A program made the translations under genes and the position numbers. 64,000 nt of DNA, taken from positions 62,001-126,000 of the forward strand of contig CAJFUN010000032.1 in assembly GCA_904420205.1 (NCBI GenBank). The letters run 5' to 3'. The first letter of the stretch is position 1; each line of letters opens with the position of its first letter. The notes beneath the pieces were generated by a model that was not told the origin of the DNA, made no database searches, and was given only the letters and a program-made list of their open reading frames with translations. Source of the stretch: Candidatus Parachristensenella avicola. GTDB taxonomy: Bacteria; Bacillota; Clostridia; Christensenellales; UMGS416. Below are positions 41,677 through 50,080 of this stretch, piece after piece.

Positions 41677-43554
41677 CTATTCACTCAGCACCGTGCCATC
41701 GGCCAGCGTAATGGTAAACCCATTGAAGTGAATCGTCCCATTGTTGGTCAGACTGGTCAAGGTGGAGTTTCCGGTCAGCGTCCAAGTGCTGCCGCTTTCT
41801 ATGGTCACAACCGCGTTATCCGCTGCAGCGCTGCCGCCCTGGTCATTTTCGATGATGTTGATGGCGCCGGTAAAGTTGCTTGCCCCTGTCAGGACCATGT
41901 TCAGGCTGGAAATGGTGTCCACAGCAATTTCACCCTCCAGCTGCTGATCCCGCGCGGTAAAGTCTACCTGCGCCCCATTGGCTCCGGCCTCCCCCCATCC
42001 GCGGCTGGCGTCGTTGCCGGACACGAGAAGCAGATACCCGTCCGGATCTTGGTTCTCCAGGGCCACGCCAGAAAGCTCAAGCACACAGTGGGTGTTGGTC
42101 ACATAGAAGAGGTCCCCGTTGGCCCCGGTCAAGCTGCCTCCTGTCATGGAAAAGGCGGACGTGCCCACCTCTGCATCGCCGGACATGGACTGGTAAATCA
42201 TCACGTTATGGACGTTCACCTCCGAACTGGCCCCTTGGGTATCGCTCATGTTGCCCGTTACCGTGCAGTTTTCCAGGGTAATGGCGTTTTCCCCCTCAAT
42301 TACCAGCGCCTCGGAGTTTACGGCCGTCAACGTTGCATCCTGTACTGTAATATCCGCTGTGGAGTATACGGCAGGGGAATTATAGCCGGTCGTGGTATAG
42401 CTGCCTTGCTCCACCTGCACTGTGCCGCCGCCCCGGTCGGACCGAATTGCGGCTGATGAATCGCCCTGGGTATGAATCGTCAGGTTATGCGCATAGGTTG
42501 TGCCGCCGCCGGTGGTCTGAATGCCGCCGGAATGGTCCGCCTGCGTAGCGATCGTGGAATCGGAGATGGTCACCACCGTACCTTCCCCATAGCTGAATAC
42601 GCCGTTACCATTCTGCGCCGCAGAGGTTATATTGGCGTTGCGAATCGTCACATTTGCCCCATCGGTAGCCAAAAGCGCCGCGTTCATGCCGTAGAAATCG
42701 CCATCCTCGGTATTGGAGCTAGCGCCGGATGGCTTATCGACGGTGATACCATCCAGCGTTACCGTCGCCCCGTCAATGCGCAGCGCGTTTTCATCGTCCC
42801 CGGTAGAGGTATAGCTGGTCCCGCTTTGCTGCTCGTCGGTATCGATCGTATGGGCTGCCGTGCCCTGGTTCACCGTTCCGGAGCCGCCAAATCCGCCGGG
42901 CTGGCCTTGCGGGCTGTCCAGCACCTTTATGGTCACGATTTGGGCCTTCACACCATCCTGTGCTTCCACGGTCAGGATATCGCCCACGGCAATGTCCTCC
43001 AGGCTGCCTTCGGCGGCTCCATCGGCCGATTCCACTGTGACGGTCGCTTCCGAAAGGTCAAACGTCGCCGTTTCCCCGTTCTCCGTGAAGAAGGTAGGCC
43101 CGGCGCCTGCCTCGTCCGCCGGCCGCGCCGGAGGCTCCCCATCCCCGTCCTGGGGCATGGATTCCCCTGCCTGCCCTTCAGGCTTCTCCGGCGGCTGATC
43201 CCGCTTTTCCGTTTCTTCCCCTTCAGGCCCGTTCTGTTCGGATTCCGTCGTTTCGCCTGGCTCGGCGGCCGTCGCCGTTTCGCGTTCATCCGGCGGCGTT
43301 TCACCTTGCTTAGGCGTCTGATTCTGATCCGGATCGCCCTCCGGCCGCTGCAGCTGGTTTAGCTCGCCCAGCGCAAGGGTTATGGTGGCATCCTCAATCG
43401 ATGTTACTTGGCCGGTATAAGCCGCAGCTGCGTCAGCCTGCGCGGTCTCTGTCTGTTCTGGCTCGTTGTCCGGCGCGAGATTCGATTGGTTTGCGCAGCC
43501 TGTCAGTCCGGCAAAAAGCGCCAGCACGCAGGCCAATAATCGTATGGGTTTCAT
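41677..43554 (-). CDS. Large surface lipoprotein with acidic spacer and beta-helix repeats
   Basis: A 625-residue lipoprotein: signal peptide with lipobox LTGC (Cys about 19), a short first domain, an unstructured acidic Pro/Glu/Gln-rich spacer (about 70-155), a small beta domain, then right-handed beta-helix-like repeats from about residue 250 (ATVTLDGITVDK, ANVTIRNANITSAAQ, TVVTISDSTIATQ, ITVQDATLTAV) to the end. Related proteins in gut Firmicutes occur with polysaccharide or adhesion functions; none is proven. ATG 43554 lies 8 bases after AGGAGG and is preferred to 43605, which has no site. Confidence 0.82.
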   Translation of the reverse strand: MKPIRLLACVLALFAGLTGCANQSNLAPDNEPEQTETAQADAAAAYTGQVTSIEDATITLALGELNQLQRPEGDPDQNQTPKQGETPPDERETATAAEPGETTESEQNGPEGEETEKRDQPPEKPEGQAGESMPQDGDGEPPARPADEAGAGPTFFTENGETATFDLSEATVTVESADGAAEGSLEDIAVGDILTVEAQDGVKAQIVTIKVLDSPQGQPGGFGGSGTVNQGTAAHTIDTDEQQSGTSYTSTGDDENALRIDGATVTLDGITVDKPSGASSNTEDGDFYGMNAALLATDGANVTIRNANITSAAQNGNGVFSYGEGTVVTISDSTIATQADHSGGIQTTGGGTTYAHNLTIHTQGDSSAAIRSDRGGGTVQVEQGSYTTTGYNSPAVYSTADITVQDATLTAVNSEALVIEGENAITLENCTVTGNMSDTQGASSEVNVHNVMIYQSMSGDAEVGTSAFSMTGGSLTGANGDLFYVTNTHCVLELSGVALENQDPDGYLLLVSGNDASRGWGEAGANGAQVDFTARDQQLEGEIAVDTISSLNMVLTGASNFTGAINIIENDQGGSAAADNAVVTIESGSTWTLTGNSTLTSLTNNGTIHFNGFTITLADGTVLSE

Positions 43555-43663
43555 ACACATATCCTCCTTATCCGTTTCAAGGGCATCGTCTGTCCATCCG
43601 AACACGAAGAGTATGACCCATCAACCTTAGATTTACCTAAAATGCCTGCCGCCAAAATGCCAA

Positions 43664-43694
43664 CAAAAAATCCGCGGTTTTCTTGCCGCGGAAA
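43664..43694 (-). terminator. Terminator of serS
   Basis: On the minus strand TTCCGCGG and CCGCGGAT pair around an AT-rich loop and are followed by TTTTTTG. Confidence 0.85.
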
Positions 43695-43729
43695 AGGTTA
43701 AACGGATCGCGCTTTTGGATCCTGCCCGC

Positions 43730-45007
43730 TTATTTTTTGGGGAGCAGCTTTTCCTGGCCGCCCATAAAGGGCCGGAGCACCTCGGGGATCAGCACGCTTC
43801 CGTCAGGCTGCTGGAACTGCTCCACAATAGCCGGCATCAAGCGGCTAGTCGCCAGGCCCGAACCGTTAAGCGTATGCAGGAACTCGATCTTCTTGCTGCC
43901 TGCACGGCGCACGCGCATGTTGCCCCGCCGCGCTTGATAATCCCGGGCATTGGATACCGAGGAGCACTCCTTGTATTCGTTCATGCTGGGAATCCACAGC
44001 TCAATGTCGTAGGTCGTCGCCATGGAGGCCGATACATCGCCAGCCGCCAGCTTGGAAAGCTGATAATGCAGGCCCAAGCCCTCCACCAGGGCGCAGGCCT
44101 TGCGGATGAGCTCCTTATGCATTGCGTCCGACTGCTCAGGTAGCGTATAGGCGAACATCTCCACCTTGTTGAACTGATGTCCGCGAACCATGCCGCGTTC
44201 GCTGGCCCGGTAGGTGCCCGCCTCTTCCCGGTAGCAGGGCGTATAGGCGAACATGCGCTGAGGCAAATCGCCTTCCTCTACAATTTCATCCCGATGCAGG
44301 TTAACCAGCGCCGTTTCCGCCGTAGGCAGCATAAAGGAGAAGTTATCTTCCTGCAGGCGGAATACGTCTTCCTGGAATTTGGGGAACTGTCCCGCCGTAT
44401 ACCCGCAAGCATAGGTCAGGATATGGGGCGGCAGGATGAACTCATAGCCATCCTTGAGGTGGGTGGTAATGAAGTAATTCAGCAGGGCCCATTCCAGGCG
44501 CGCGCCGTCGCCGGTATAAAGCCAGTAGCCATTGCCACCCAGCTTGACGCCCCGCTCATAATCGATCAGCCCAAGCGAAAGGCAAAGGTCCACGTGATTT
44601 TTGGGTTCAAAATCGAACTCAGGCTTCTGGCCGAACACCGAAACCACCTGGTTATTCTCTTTGCCACCAGCTTGCACATCCTCGGCCGGTAGGTTGGGCA
44701 GCGCTTCCATAAAGCGCTGAATTTTGTCTTCCAGCTCCCGTTGCTCGGCATCCAGCCGCTTTACCTGCTCGGCGGCTTCCTTCATTTGCTCCAGCAGGCC
44801 GCTTACGTCTTCGCCTGCTTTTTTCCGGCGGGGAATGTCCTTATTGATCCGGTTGCGTTCCGCCTTCATTTGCTCGTTTTCCTGGATAATGGCCCGGCGG
44901 CGGGCATCCCATCCCAGCAGCTCGTCGAACTCCACTTCATATTCCCGCTTGGCCAGGGCCGCCTGTACGGCCTTGGGGTCGTTGCGGATCAGATTCAGGT
45001 CCAGCAT
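43730..45007 (-). CDS. serS: Serine-tRNA ligase
   Basis: A 425-residue class II synthetase of normal length. The N-terminal coiled-coil arm that grips tRNA-Ser is visible at about 30-105 (many Glu/Lys/Arg). Motif 2 is FAYTPCYREEAGTYRASERG and motif 3 is NGSGLATSRLMPAIVEQFQ. The Met-start MLDLNLIRNDPKAVQAAL is the canonical N-terminus, with GGAGG 7 bases upstream; the longer ORF start at 45085 lies in the T-box leader. Expression is probably controlled by uncharged tRNA-Ser through that leader. Confidence 0.97.
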   Translation of the reverse strand: MLDLNLIRNDPKAVQAALAKREYEVEFDELLGWDARRRAIIQENEQMKAERNRINKDIPRRKKAGEDVSGLLEQMKEAAEQVKRLDAEQRELEDKIQRFMEALPNLPAEDVQAGGKENNQVVSVFGQKPEFDFEPKNHVDLCLSLGLIDYERGVKLGGNGYWLYTGDGARLEWALLNYFITTHLKDGYEFILPPHILTYACGYTAGQFPKFQEDVFRLQEDNFSFMLPTAETALVNLHRDEIVEEGDLPQRMFAYTPCYREEAGTYRASERGMVRGHQFNKVEMFAYTLPEQSDAMHKELIRKACALVEGLGLHYQLSKLAAGDVSASMATTYDIELWIPSMNEYKECSSVSNARDYQARRGNMRVRRAGSKKIEFLHTLNGSGLATSRLMPAIVEQFQQPDGSVLIPEVLRPFMGGQEKLLPKK

Positions 45008-45019
45008 CTCGGTTCCTCC

Positions 45020-45245
45020 TTCAAAATACAAAAGACCCGTCCCTCTATCGGGACGGGTCCAATCGTTATGTTCCCGCGGTACCACCCAGCTTGACGCCTA
45101 AGCATCCACCTTTATCGGCTTATCGCGCCGCCGCGGCGGGCTCATCGCCCGCAGGCTCGGAAAGCGGAAAGAGCAGTTCCCCGCCGGTTTACACCTACCA
45201 CCGGCTCTCTTCAGGGGAAGGATGCCCATTTTCTTCGTCATAGCC
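45020..45245 (-). promoter_or_regulatory. T-box riboswitch leader of serS
   Basis: On the minus strand the T-box core GGGTGGTACCGCG lies at about 45088-45076, followed by the terminator hairpin GACCCGTCCC / GGGACGGGTC with TTTTG. Upstream are a Stem I with AGAGAG and GGTGTAAACCGG elements. Two UCC triplets (CTTTCCGCTTTCC, about 45156-45172) are candidates for the serine specifier. Uncharged tRNA pairing with the specifier and the T-box would favour the antiterminator. Confidence 0.93.
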
Positions 45246-45282
45246 CTTGTTTTACCTAGTATACCACATTTTTTCAAAAATG

Positions 45283-45852
45283 CTACAGGATGATGGTCAA
45301 AAATTTTGCCGTGCCGCCGACGCCGCGCTGGCCATGGGGAATCGTGGGATCAAAATACAGCGAGTCCCCCTGCTGAAGCAGCAGTTCGTGCTCGCCCACG
45401 GTAACGCGCACGGCACCTTCAACTACATAGTTGAACTCCTGACCCGGGTGGGTAACAAGCTCCAGAGGATTCTGTTCATCATCCTCCGGCCCGACCGTAA
45501 CCATCAACGGCTCTGCCGACCGATGGGTAAAATTATAGGCCAGCGATTGAAAATCATACCCGCGATACCGGTCTACCTGGATCCCCTTGCCCTGGCGCAC
45601 CAAACAGAAAGCATGCAGCCGCGGCGGTTTGCCGGTTAATAGCTCGGTTAGATCCACGCCCATCAGCTCTGCAGCGCTATGGAGGATGGAGACCGGGATA
45701 TCCAGCTCCGCCTCTTCGTAGGCCCGGTAGGTTTCTTCCGAAACGCCCAGCTTTCCAGCGGCGTCGGCTATTGTATAGTCGGAAAGCTCCCGCAGCGCCT
45801 TAAGGCGCGAGGCGATCTGCTGCAGCTGCGCATCCTGCAATTTAGCGGCCAT
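45283..45852 (-). CDS. XRE-family regulator with cupin domain
   Basis: A 189-residue protein: helix-turn-helix (about 10-65; LKALRELSDYTIADAAGKLG, VSEETYRAYEEAELDIPVS) and a C-terminal cupin (about 115-185) with PGQEFNYVVEGAVRVTVGEH and GDSLYFDPTIPHGQR. Proteins of this design sense small metabolites and repress transporters or catabolic genes. ATG 45852 follows GAGGAGG. It is downstream of the permease gene on the same strand, 79 bp away. Confidence 0.92.
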   Translation of the reverse strand: MAAKLQDAQLQQIASRLKALRELSDYTIADAAGKLGVSEETYRAYEEAELDIPVSILHSAAELMGVDLTELLTGKPPRLHAFCLVRQGKGIQVDRYRGYDFQSLAYNFTHRSAEPLMVTVGPEDDEQNPLELVTHPGQEFNYVVEGAVRVTVGEHELLLQQGDSLYFDPTIPHGQRGVGGTAKFLTIIL

Positions 45853-45931
45853 GGATCTTCCTCCTCGTATCAGGATGCCTGCATTATACCACAGGGGCCG
45901 TCCCCATGCAAATCCGATTCCCACCGGATGC

Positions 45932-46984
45932 CTATGGCTCCCGGATCAATTTCATATCGCCATCCTGGATCCATCCAATGCGATGGAAAATCCAATAGAA
46001 GCCCAGGCTTAACAGCGCCGGCGCAATCACATGGAGAATTAGGATCTGGGCCAGCGCCGTGCCGGCCGCCATCCCGCCTTCGGTGACCATGGCCTGCCAT
46101 GCCCCGAACTGCCCGACCAGCCCCGAGGTGCCCATGCCCGCGCCAGAGGGCGTATTGGTCATGCCCAACAGCGCCGTGGAGATGGGGCCCAACACCGCGC
46201 CGGCCAGTGTCGGCGGAAGCCAAATCGCCGGTTTGCGCAGAATATTCGGCACCTGCAGCATGCTGGTCCCCAGCCCTTGGGAAAGCAGGCCGCCCCAGCC
46301 GTTATCCTTAAAGCTAATGACCGCAAAACCCACCATCTGCGCGCAGCAGCCGGCGGCCGCCGCGCCGGCCGCCAAGCCGCTGAGGTTCAGCATGATGCAC
46401 AGCGCCGCTGAGGATATGGGCGCCGTCAGCGCAAGCCCCACCACCGTCGCTACCACGATACCCATGGGAATCGGGGCCATTACCGTCGCCGCATTCACCA
46501 CGCTTCCCAGCCAGGTCATAAAGCCGTTAACCCCTGGGCCAACGAATTTGGCCACCAGCGATCCGGCCACAATCACCGCCATAGGCGTCAGTACAATATC
46601 CACCTTGGTCTTGCCGGATATAAAGCGCCCTACCTCGCAGCTGACCACAGCCGCGATATAAGCGCCTACCGGGCCGCCCAGCTGGTAACCCAACGCGCCG
46701 GTCGCCGCGCAGGAGAACATGACAAGGGGCGCGCTCTTTAGCCCATAGGCAATGGCCACGCCGATCGCTGCGCCTACCACCGGCGAGCTGGCCGCCAAGA
46801 TCTCGGAGCTAAAGCCAAAGAAGGCCAACCCCGGCACCTTGGCGATCTGCGAAAGAATCAGCCCCACAATCAGCGACGCAAACAGGCCCAACGCCATAGC
46901 GCCCATGGCCTGGATGAGGTACCGCTGATAGATATACTGGAAGGGCGTGTACCATTTGAATGCTTTTTTCTCTTTCTTTTCCAT
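45932..46984 (-). CDS. Orphan PTS EIIC-like permease (PF13303-type)
   Basis: A 350-residue membrane protein with about ten helices, glycine-rich (VVGAAIGVAIAYGLKSAP, LAAGAAAAGCCAQMVGFA). It matches the PTS_EIIC_2 group, which looks like the membrane part of a phosphotransferase system but has no EIIA or EIIB gene nearby. ATG 46984 follows AGGAGG. It lies directly downstream of a NiaR-type repressor gene, and two copies of the same palindromic motif lie between them. This makes uptake of a vitamin or NAD precursor a stronger guess than sugar. Confidence 0.85.
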   Translation of the reverse strand: MEKKEKKAFKWYTPFQYIYQRYLIQAMGAMALGLFASLIVGLILSQIAKVPGLAFFGFSSEILAASSPVVGAAIGVAIAYGLKSAPLVMFSCAATGALGYQLGGPVGAYIAAVVSCEVGRFISGKTKVDIVLTPMAVIVAGSLVAKFVGPGVNGFMTWLGSVVNAATVMAPIPMGIVVATVVGLALTAPISSAALCIMLNLSGLAAGAAAAGCCAQMVGFAVISFKDNGWGGLLSQGLGTSMLQVPNILRKPAIWLPPTLAGAVLGPISTALLGMTNTPSGAGMGTSGLVGQFGAWQAMVTEGGMAAGTALAQILILHVIAPALLSLGFYWIFHRIGWIQDGDMKLIREP

Positions 46985-47002
46985 CTTTTCCTCCTGGCCG
47001 CA

Positions 47003-47020
47003 TGGGTGTCTTGTCACCCA
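47003..47020. promoter_or_regulatory. Palindrome before the permease gene (candidate NiaR operator 1)
   Basis: TGGGTG-TCTTGT-CACCCA: 6-base arms with a 6-base centre, 19 bases upstream of the permease start codon. The 16-base core GGGTGTCTTGTCACCC is repeated exactly at 47113-47128. Confidence 0.7.
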
Positions 47021-47030
47021 AGCTTATCAT

Positions 47031-47054
47031 AAAGCCGGCTGATGCCGGCCTTTT
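47031..47054 (-). terminator. Weak terminator between NiaR gene and permease gene
   Basis: On the minus strand AAAAGGCCGGC and GCCGGCTTT pair around an ATCA loop, between the two palindromes. It could separate the two transcripts. Confidence 0.5.
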
Positions 47055-47097
47055 ACCTTTGCAAGCCATGTCCCCCTCGGGGCGCAGCCGCTCCAAA

Positions 47098-47141
47098 ACA
47101 ATGCATGCAGGGGGGTGTCTTGTCACCCCTGCATGCATTGT
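47098..47141. promoter_or_regulatory. 44-bp nested palindrome with the second candidate operator
   Basis: Arms ACAATGCATGCAGGGG (47098-47113) and CCCCTGCATGCATTGT (47126-47141) are perfect inverted repeats of 16 bases. The centre contains the second copy of GGGTGTCTTGTCACCC. In RNA it would form a very stable hairpin; as DNA it is a strong operator candidate upstream of the permease gene. Confidence 0.7.
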
Positions 47142-47201
47142 ATCCTCCTTGCACGAACTTGGCAAGGCAGAAAACTGCCAAAGTTCGCAATCCGTTTTCG
47201 G

Positions 47202-47723
47202 TTATTCCGTTAACTCCACCAGTATTCCCTGATCTTTGAGGGTTGTAATGGCGCGCTCTAAAGCCGCTTGGCTCTCGGCGGTCAGCGTATGCAGGTGCAG
47301 CCCGCCTGTCACCACTGAAAGCGGTGCCGCCTCCGGCTGAGAGAGGCTCTCTACCAGCCGGTCGGCTTCCTGGCGGGTAGAAATACGCAGGCGCCCCACG
47401 ATTTCCCCATAAACCGGATGCTCCACCACAATATCCGCGACGCATGCGCCAGCATCCGCAACCGCATACAGCTCCCGGCGCATGGCCTCCTCGCCGGTAT
47501 GCCGGCAGGCTACTACGCAGGCGCAGCGCTCCCGAGGGCCCCGCAGGCTATAGCCCTGGGCGCTGGCCTCCACCTCCAGCCCCCCAGCCCGCAACACCGC
47601 CATATCCTGAACGATTACCTGGCGGCTCACCTGGAAGGCGGCCGCCAGCTGGTTGCCGGTCACCGGCTCCTTCGAGGTTCTCAATAGCTGCTCAATGGCC
47701 TTGCGCCGTTCGCAGGTCTGCAT
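47202..47723 (-). CDS. niaR: NiaR-type niacin-responsive repressor (HTH_11 + 3H domain)
   Basis: A 173-residue protein: winged helix N-terminus (RRKAIEQLLRTSKEPVTGNQ, VSRQVIVQDMAVLRAGGLEV) and a 3H domain named for its three histidines, seen here in CRHTGEEAMRREL, VVEHPVYGEIVGRL and TGGLHLHTLTAE. This is the design of YrxA/NiaR/TM1602, which binds nicotinic acid and represses niacin uptake and NAD synthesis genes. ATG 47723 follows AAAGGGGG. It is divergent from murG and upstream of the permease gene, its likely target. Confidence 0.9.
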   Translation of the reverse strand: MQTCERRKAIEQLLRTSKEPVTGNQLAAAFQVSRQVIVQDMAVLRAGGLEVEASAQGYSLRGPRERCACVVACRHTGEEAMRRELYAVADAGACVADIVVEHPVYGEIVGRLRISTRQEADRLVESLSQPEAAPLSVVTGGLHLHTLTAESQAALERAITTLKDQGILVELTE

Positions 47724-47798
47724 GAAACTTCCCCCTTTGGTGTGCTTTCGCGCGCATTTCGTGTATAATAAGAATACCACAAACAAAAAGGAGTTCCC

Positions 47799-48881
47799 AT
47801 GGGTAAAACGATTATTTTAACCGGCGGCGGCACTGCCGGCCACGTTACTCCCAATATGGCGCTGATCCCCCTGCTGCTGGAAGACGGCTGGACCATTCAC
47901 TATATCGGATCCTTCCAAGGGATCGAGAAGGAGCTCATCGCGCAATTTCCCCAGGTAACCTATCATGGGATATCCTCGGGCAAATTGCGCCGCTATCTCG
48001 ACCTTAAGAACCTATCCGATCCCTTCAAGGTCATCGCCGGGGCTTTCCAGGCCCGCCGTCTGGTGGGGCAAATCAAGCCCCGGGTAATCTTCTCCAAAGG
48101 CGGCTTTGTCAGCGTGCCGGTGGTATGGGCAGGACACAGCCGCCGGGTGCCGGTAGTGGTGCACGAGAGCGATATTACGCCGGGCCTGGCCAACAGGCTG
48201 GCTATCCCGCTATGCCAGCGGGTGTGCACTACCTTCCCGGAGGCGGCCCGGGCCGTGGGGGAGAAGGGCGTCTGCACCGGCTCCCCCATCCGCCCTAGCC
48301 TCTATGCGGGCAGCCGCGCTCGTGGCCTTGATTTTACCGGCCTGCCCGGCAAGCTTCCGGTGCTGCTCATTATGGGCGGTTCGTTAGGGGCGCAGGCCAT
48401 CAACCAAGCAGTAGACGGCTGCCTTGAGCGCCTGACGGAGCGCTATGAGGTAATCCACCTGCGAGGCAAGGGCGGCTTGAATCCCTCCCTTAATGGAAAG
48501 CACAATTACGTGCAATATGAATACATTCAAGGCGAACTGCCCGATCTGCTGGCGGCTTCCGATCTGATTCTCTCCCGGGCCGGGGCTAACGCCATCTGGG
48601 AATTCGCCGCCCTGCACAAGCCCATGCTGCTGATCCCGCTTCCACTCTCCGCCAGCCGGGGCGATCAGATTCTGAATGCGGAAAGCTTTGTCAAGCTGGG
48701 CTACGCCCGCAGCTTAGCGCAGGAAAGCATGACGCCTGAAACGCTGCCCGACGCGTTGGCTACCCTATGGGCGAACCGTGAATCGATTATTGCAGCCCAG
48801 CAAGCCGGCGATACCCGAGGCGGCCTCAAGCGCCTGCTGGCAGAGATCTATCGGGCCGCCGGGCTGCCGGATGCCCAATAA
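47799..48881 (+). CDS. murG: UDP-GlcNAc:undecaprenyl-PP-MurNAc-pentapeptide GlcNAc transferase
   Basis: A 360-residue GT28 enzyme that makes lipid II on the inner face of the membrane. Signatures: TGGGTAGHVTPNMAL, FSKGGFVSVPVVWAG, VLLIMGGSLGAQAIN and the UDP-GlcNAc-binding SRAGANAIWEFAAL with LLIPLPLSASRGDQ. Length and motifs are normal. It is away from the usual mur/fts cluster, suggesting either the only copy moved or a second paralogue elsewhere. AAGGAG precedes ATG by 6 bases; TATAAT at 47764 is a probable -10. Confidence 0.95.
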   Translation: MGKTIILTGGGTAGHVTPNMALIPLLLEDGWTIHYIGSFQGIEKELIAQFPQVTYHGISSGKLRRYLDLKNLSDPFKVIAGAFQARRLVGQIKPRVIFSKGGFVSVPVVWAGHSRRVPVVVHESDITPGLANRLAIPLCQRVCTTFPEAARAVGEKGVCTGSPIRPSLYAGSRARGLDFTGLPGKLPVLLIMGGSLGAQAINQAVDGCLERLTERYEVIHLRGKGGLNPSLNGKHNYVQYEYIQGELPDLLAASDLILSRAGANAIWEFAALHKPMLLIPLPLSASRGDQILNAESFVKLGYARSLAQESMTPETLPDALATLWANRESIIAAQQAGDTRGGLKRLLAEIYRAAGLPDAQ

Positions 48882-48970
48882 AGGGATGGGTTGGTCACTT
48901 CCGGATATACCCGCGCCACTCCTTATCGCTTATAATAGGTTGAAATAACGTCCGATATAGGAGGCAAGTC

Positions 48971-50002
48971 ATGAAAGGCGTATTCTTTTTAGGCAATCAG
49001 CGTTTTGAAACCAGGAAGATGGAGCTGCCGCCGCTGGGCCCTCGGGATGTACTGGTACGCAACGAGGCCGCCGGCGTATGCGGCACAGACGTCCATATCT
49101 ACCATGGTGAAAAAGGTTCTGCCGACGTCACGCCGCCGGTGGTTCTGGGCCATGAATATGCCGGCATTGTCGAGCAGATAGGCAGCGAAGTGACGACGGT
49201 TCGCCCCGGCGACGCGGTGACGGTCGATCCCAACATCTACTGTGGCCAGTGCCCTGCCTGCCGCATGGGGATGAAGCAAAATTGCCACCATCTGGTGGCC
49301 GTCGGTGTAAACTTTAACGGGGGCTTTGCCCAGTATTCCGTGGTGCCCGAGCAGCAAGCTTTCCGCCTAGCGCCCGGCGTCAGCCTGGAGGCAGGGGCCA
49401 TGGCCGAGCCGCTGGCCTGTTGCCTGCACGGGATCGATCGGGTAGGGATTCTGCCCGGCCAAAGCGTTTGCGTCATCGGAGGCGGCGCCATCGGCCTGAT
49501 GATGGTGCAGCTTGCCCGCCTATCTGGCGCCGGTTTTGTGGCTCTGTCCGAGCCTGTGGCCATGCGTCGGGAAATTGGTTTATCTCTGGGGGCAGATTTT
49601 GCCTTTGATCCCCTTACCCAGGATCCGGCTGCCACCCTTTCCGAGCGTCTGGAGGCTGAAGGCGTCGACATCGTGATCGAGTGCGTGGGGAACACGGCCG
49701 CCACCCGCCAAGCCTTTGCCCTGGCCGCGCGGGGCGGGCACGTCCTGCTCTTCTCCGTGCCTTCGGTGGATGCTACCACGCCGCTGCCCCTTTTTGACGT
49801 ATACCATAAGGAGCTTACCATTTATGGCTCGCTTATCAATCCTGATACCCATCAGCGCGCGGTAAATCTCATTAACGCCGGGCGCATCCAAACCGCGCCG
49901 CTGATTACACACCGCTTCCCGTTGGATCAGGTGGAGGCGGCGATCCTGGCGCAGCAGGGCAACGAATCCATTAAAGTCCTGGTAAAACCCTGGCAAGATT
50001 AG
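48971..50002 (+). CDS. Zinc-dependent alcohol/sugar-alcohol dehydrogenase (MDR family)
   Basis: A 343-residue medium-chain dehydrogenase. Catalytic zinc ligands are Cys in AGVCGTDVHIYHGE, His-Glu in VLGHEYAGIVEQIG and a Glu later; the structural zinc is held by four cysteines in IYCGQCPACRMGMKQNC. The NAD site is VCVIGGGAIGLMMVQLARL. It groups with sorbitol, L-iditol and threonine dehydrogenases. AGGAGG is 6 bases before ATG; a TATAAT at about 48932 suggests its own promoter. The substrate cannot be fixed. Confidence 0.92.
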   Translation: MKGVFFLGNQRFETRKMELPPLGPRDVLVRNEAAGVCGTDVHIYHGEKGSADVTPPVVLGHEYAGIVEQIGSEVTTVRPGDAVTVDPNIYCGQCPACRMGMKQNCHHLVAVGVNFNGGFAQYSVVPEQQAFRLAPGVSLEAGAMAEPLACCLHGIDRVGILPGQSVCVIGGGAIGLMMVQLARLSGAGFVALSEPVAMRREIGLSLGADFAFDPLTQDPAATLSERLEAEGVDIVIECVGNTAATRQAFALAARGGHVLLFSVPSVDATTPLPLFDVYHKELTIYGSLINPDTHQRAVNLINAGRIQTAPLITHRFPLDQVEAAILAQQGNESIKVLVKPWQD

Positions 50003-50029
50003 CCTTTATCATTTTTGTCACCCATCTAG

Positions 50030-50080
50030 AGAAGATCGCCGCAGCTTATATAAAGCTGTGGCGATCTTCTTTTATTTTCG
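50030..50080. terminator. Bidirectional terminator between convergent genes
   Basis: AGAAGATCGCCGCAGCTT pairs with AAGCTGTGGCGATCTTCT (one G-T pair) around a short AT loop, followed by TTTATTTT. Confidence 0.88.

Noticed and set aside
41728-43362. Long plus-strand frames opposite the beta-helix lipoprotein (41728-42456, 42472-43362)
   Set aside because: Antisense to a clear lipoprotein gene; the Arg/His/Gly-rich products are typical of shadow frames.
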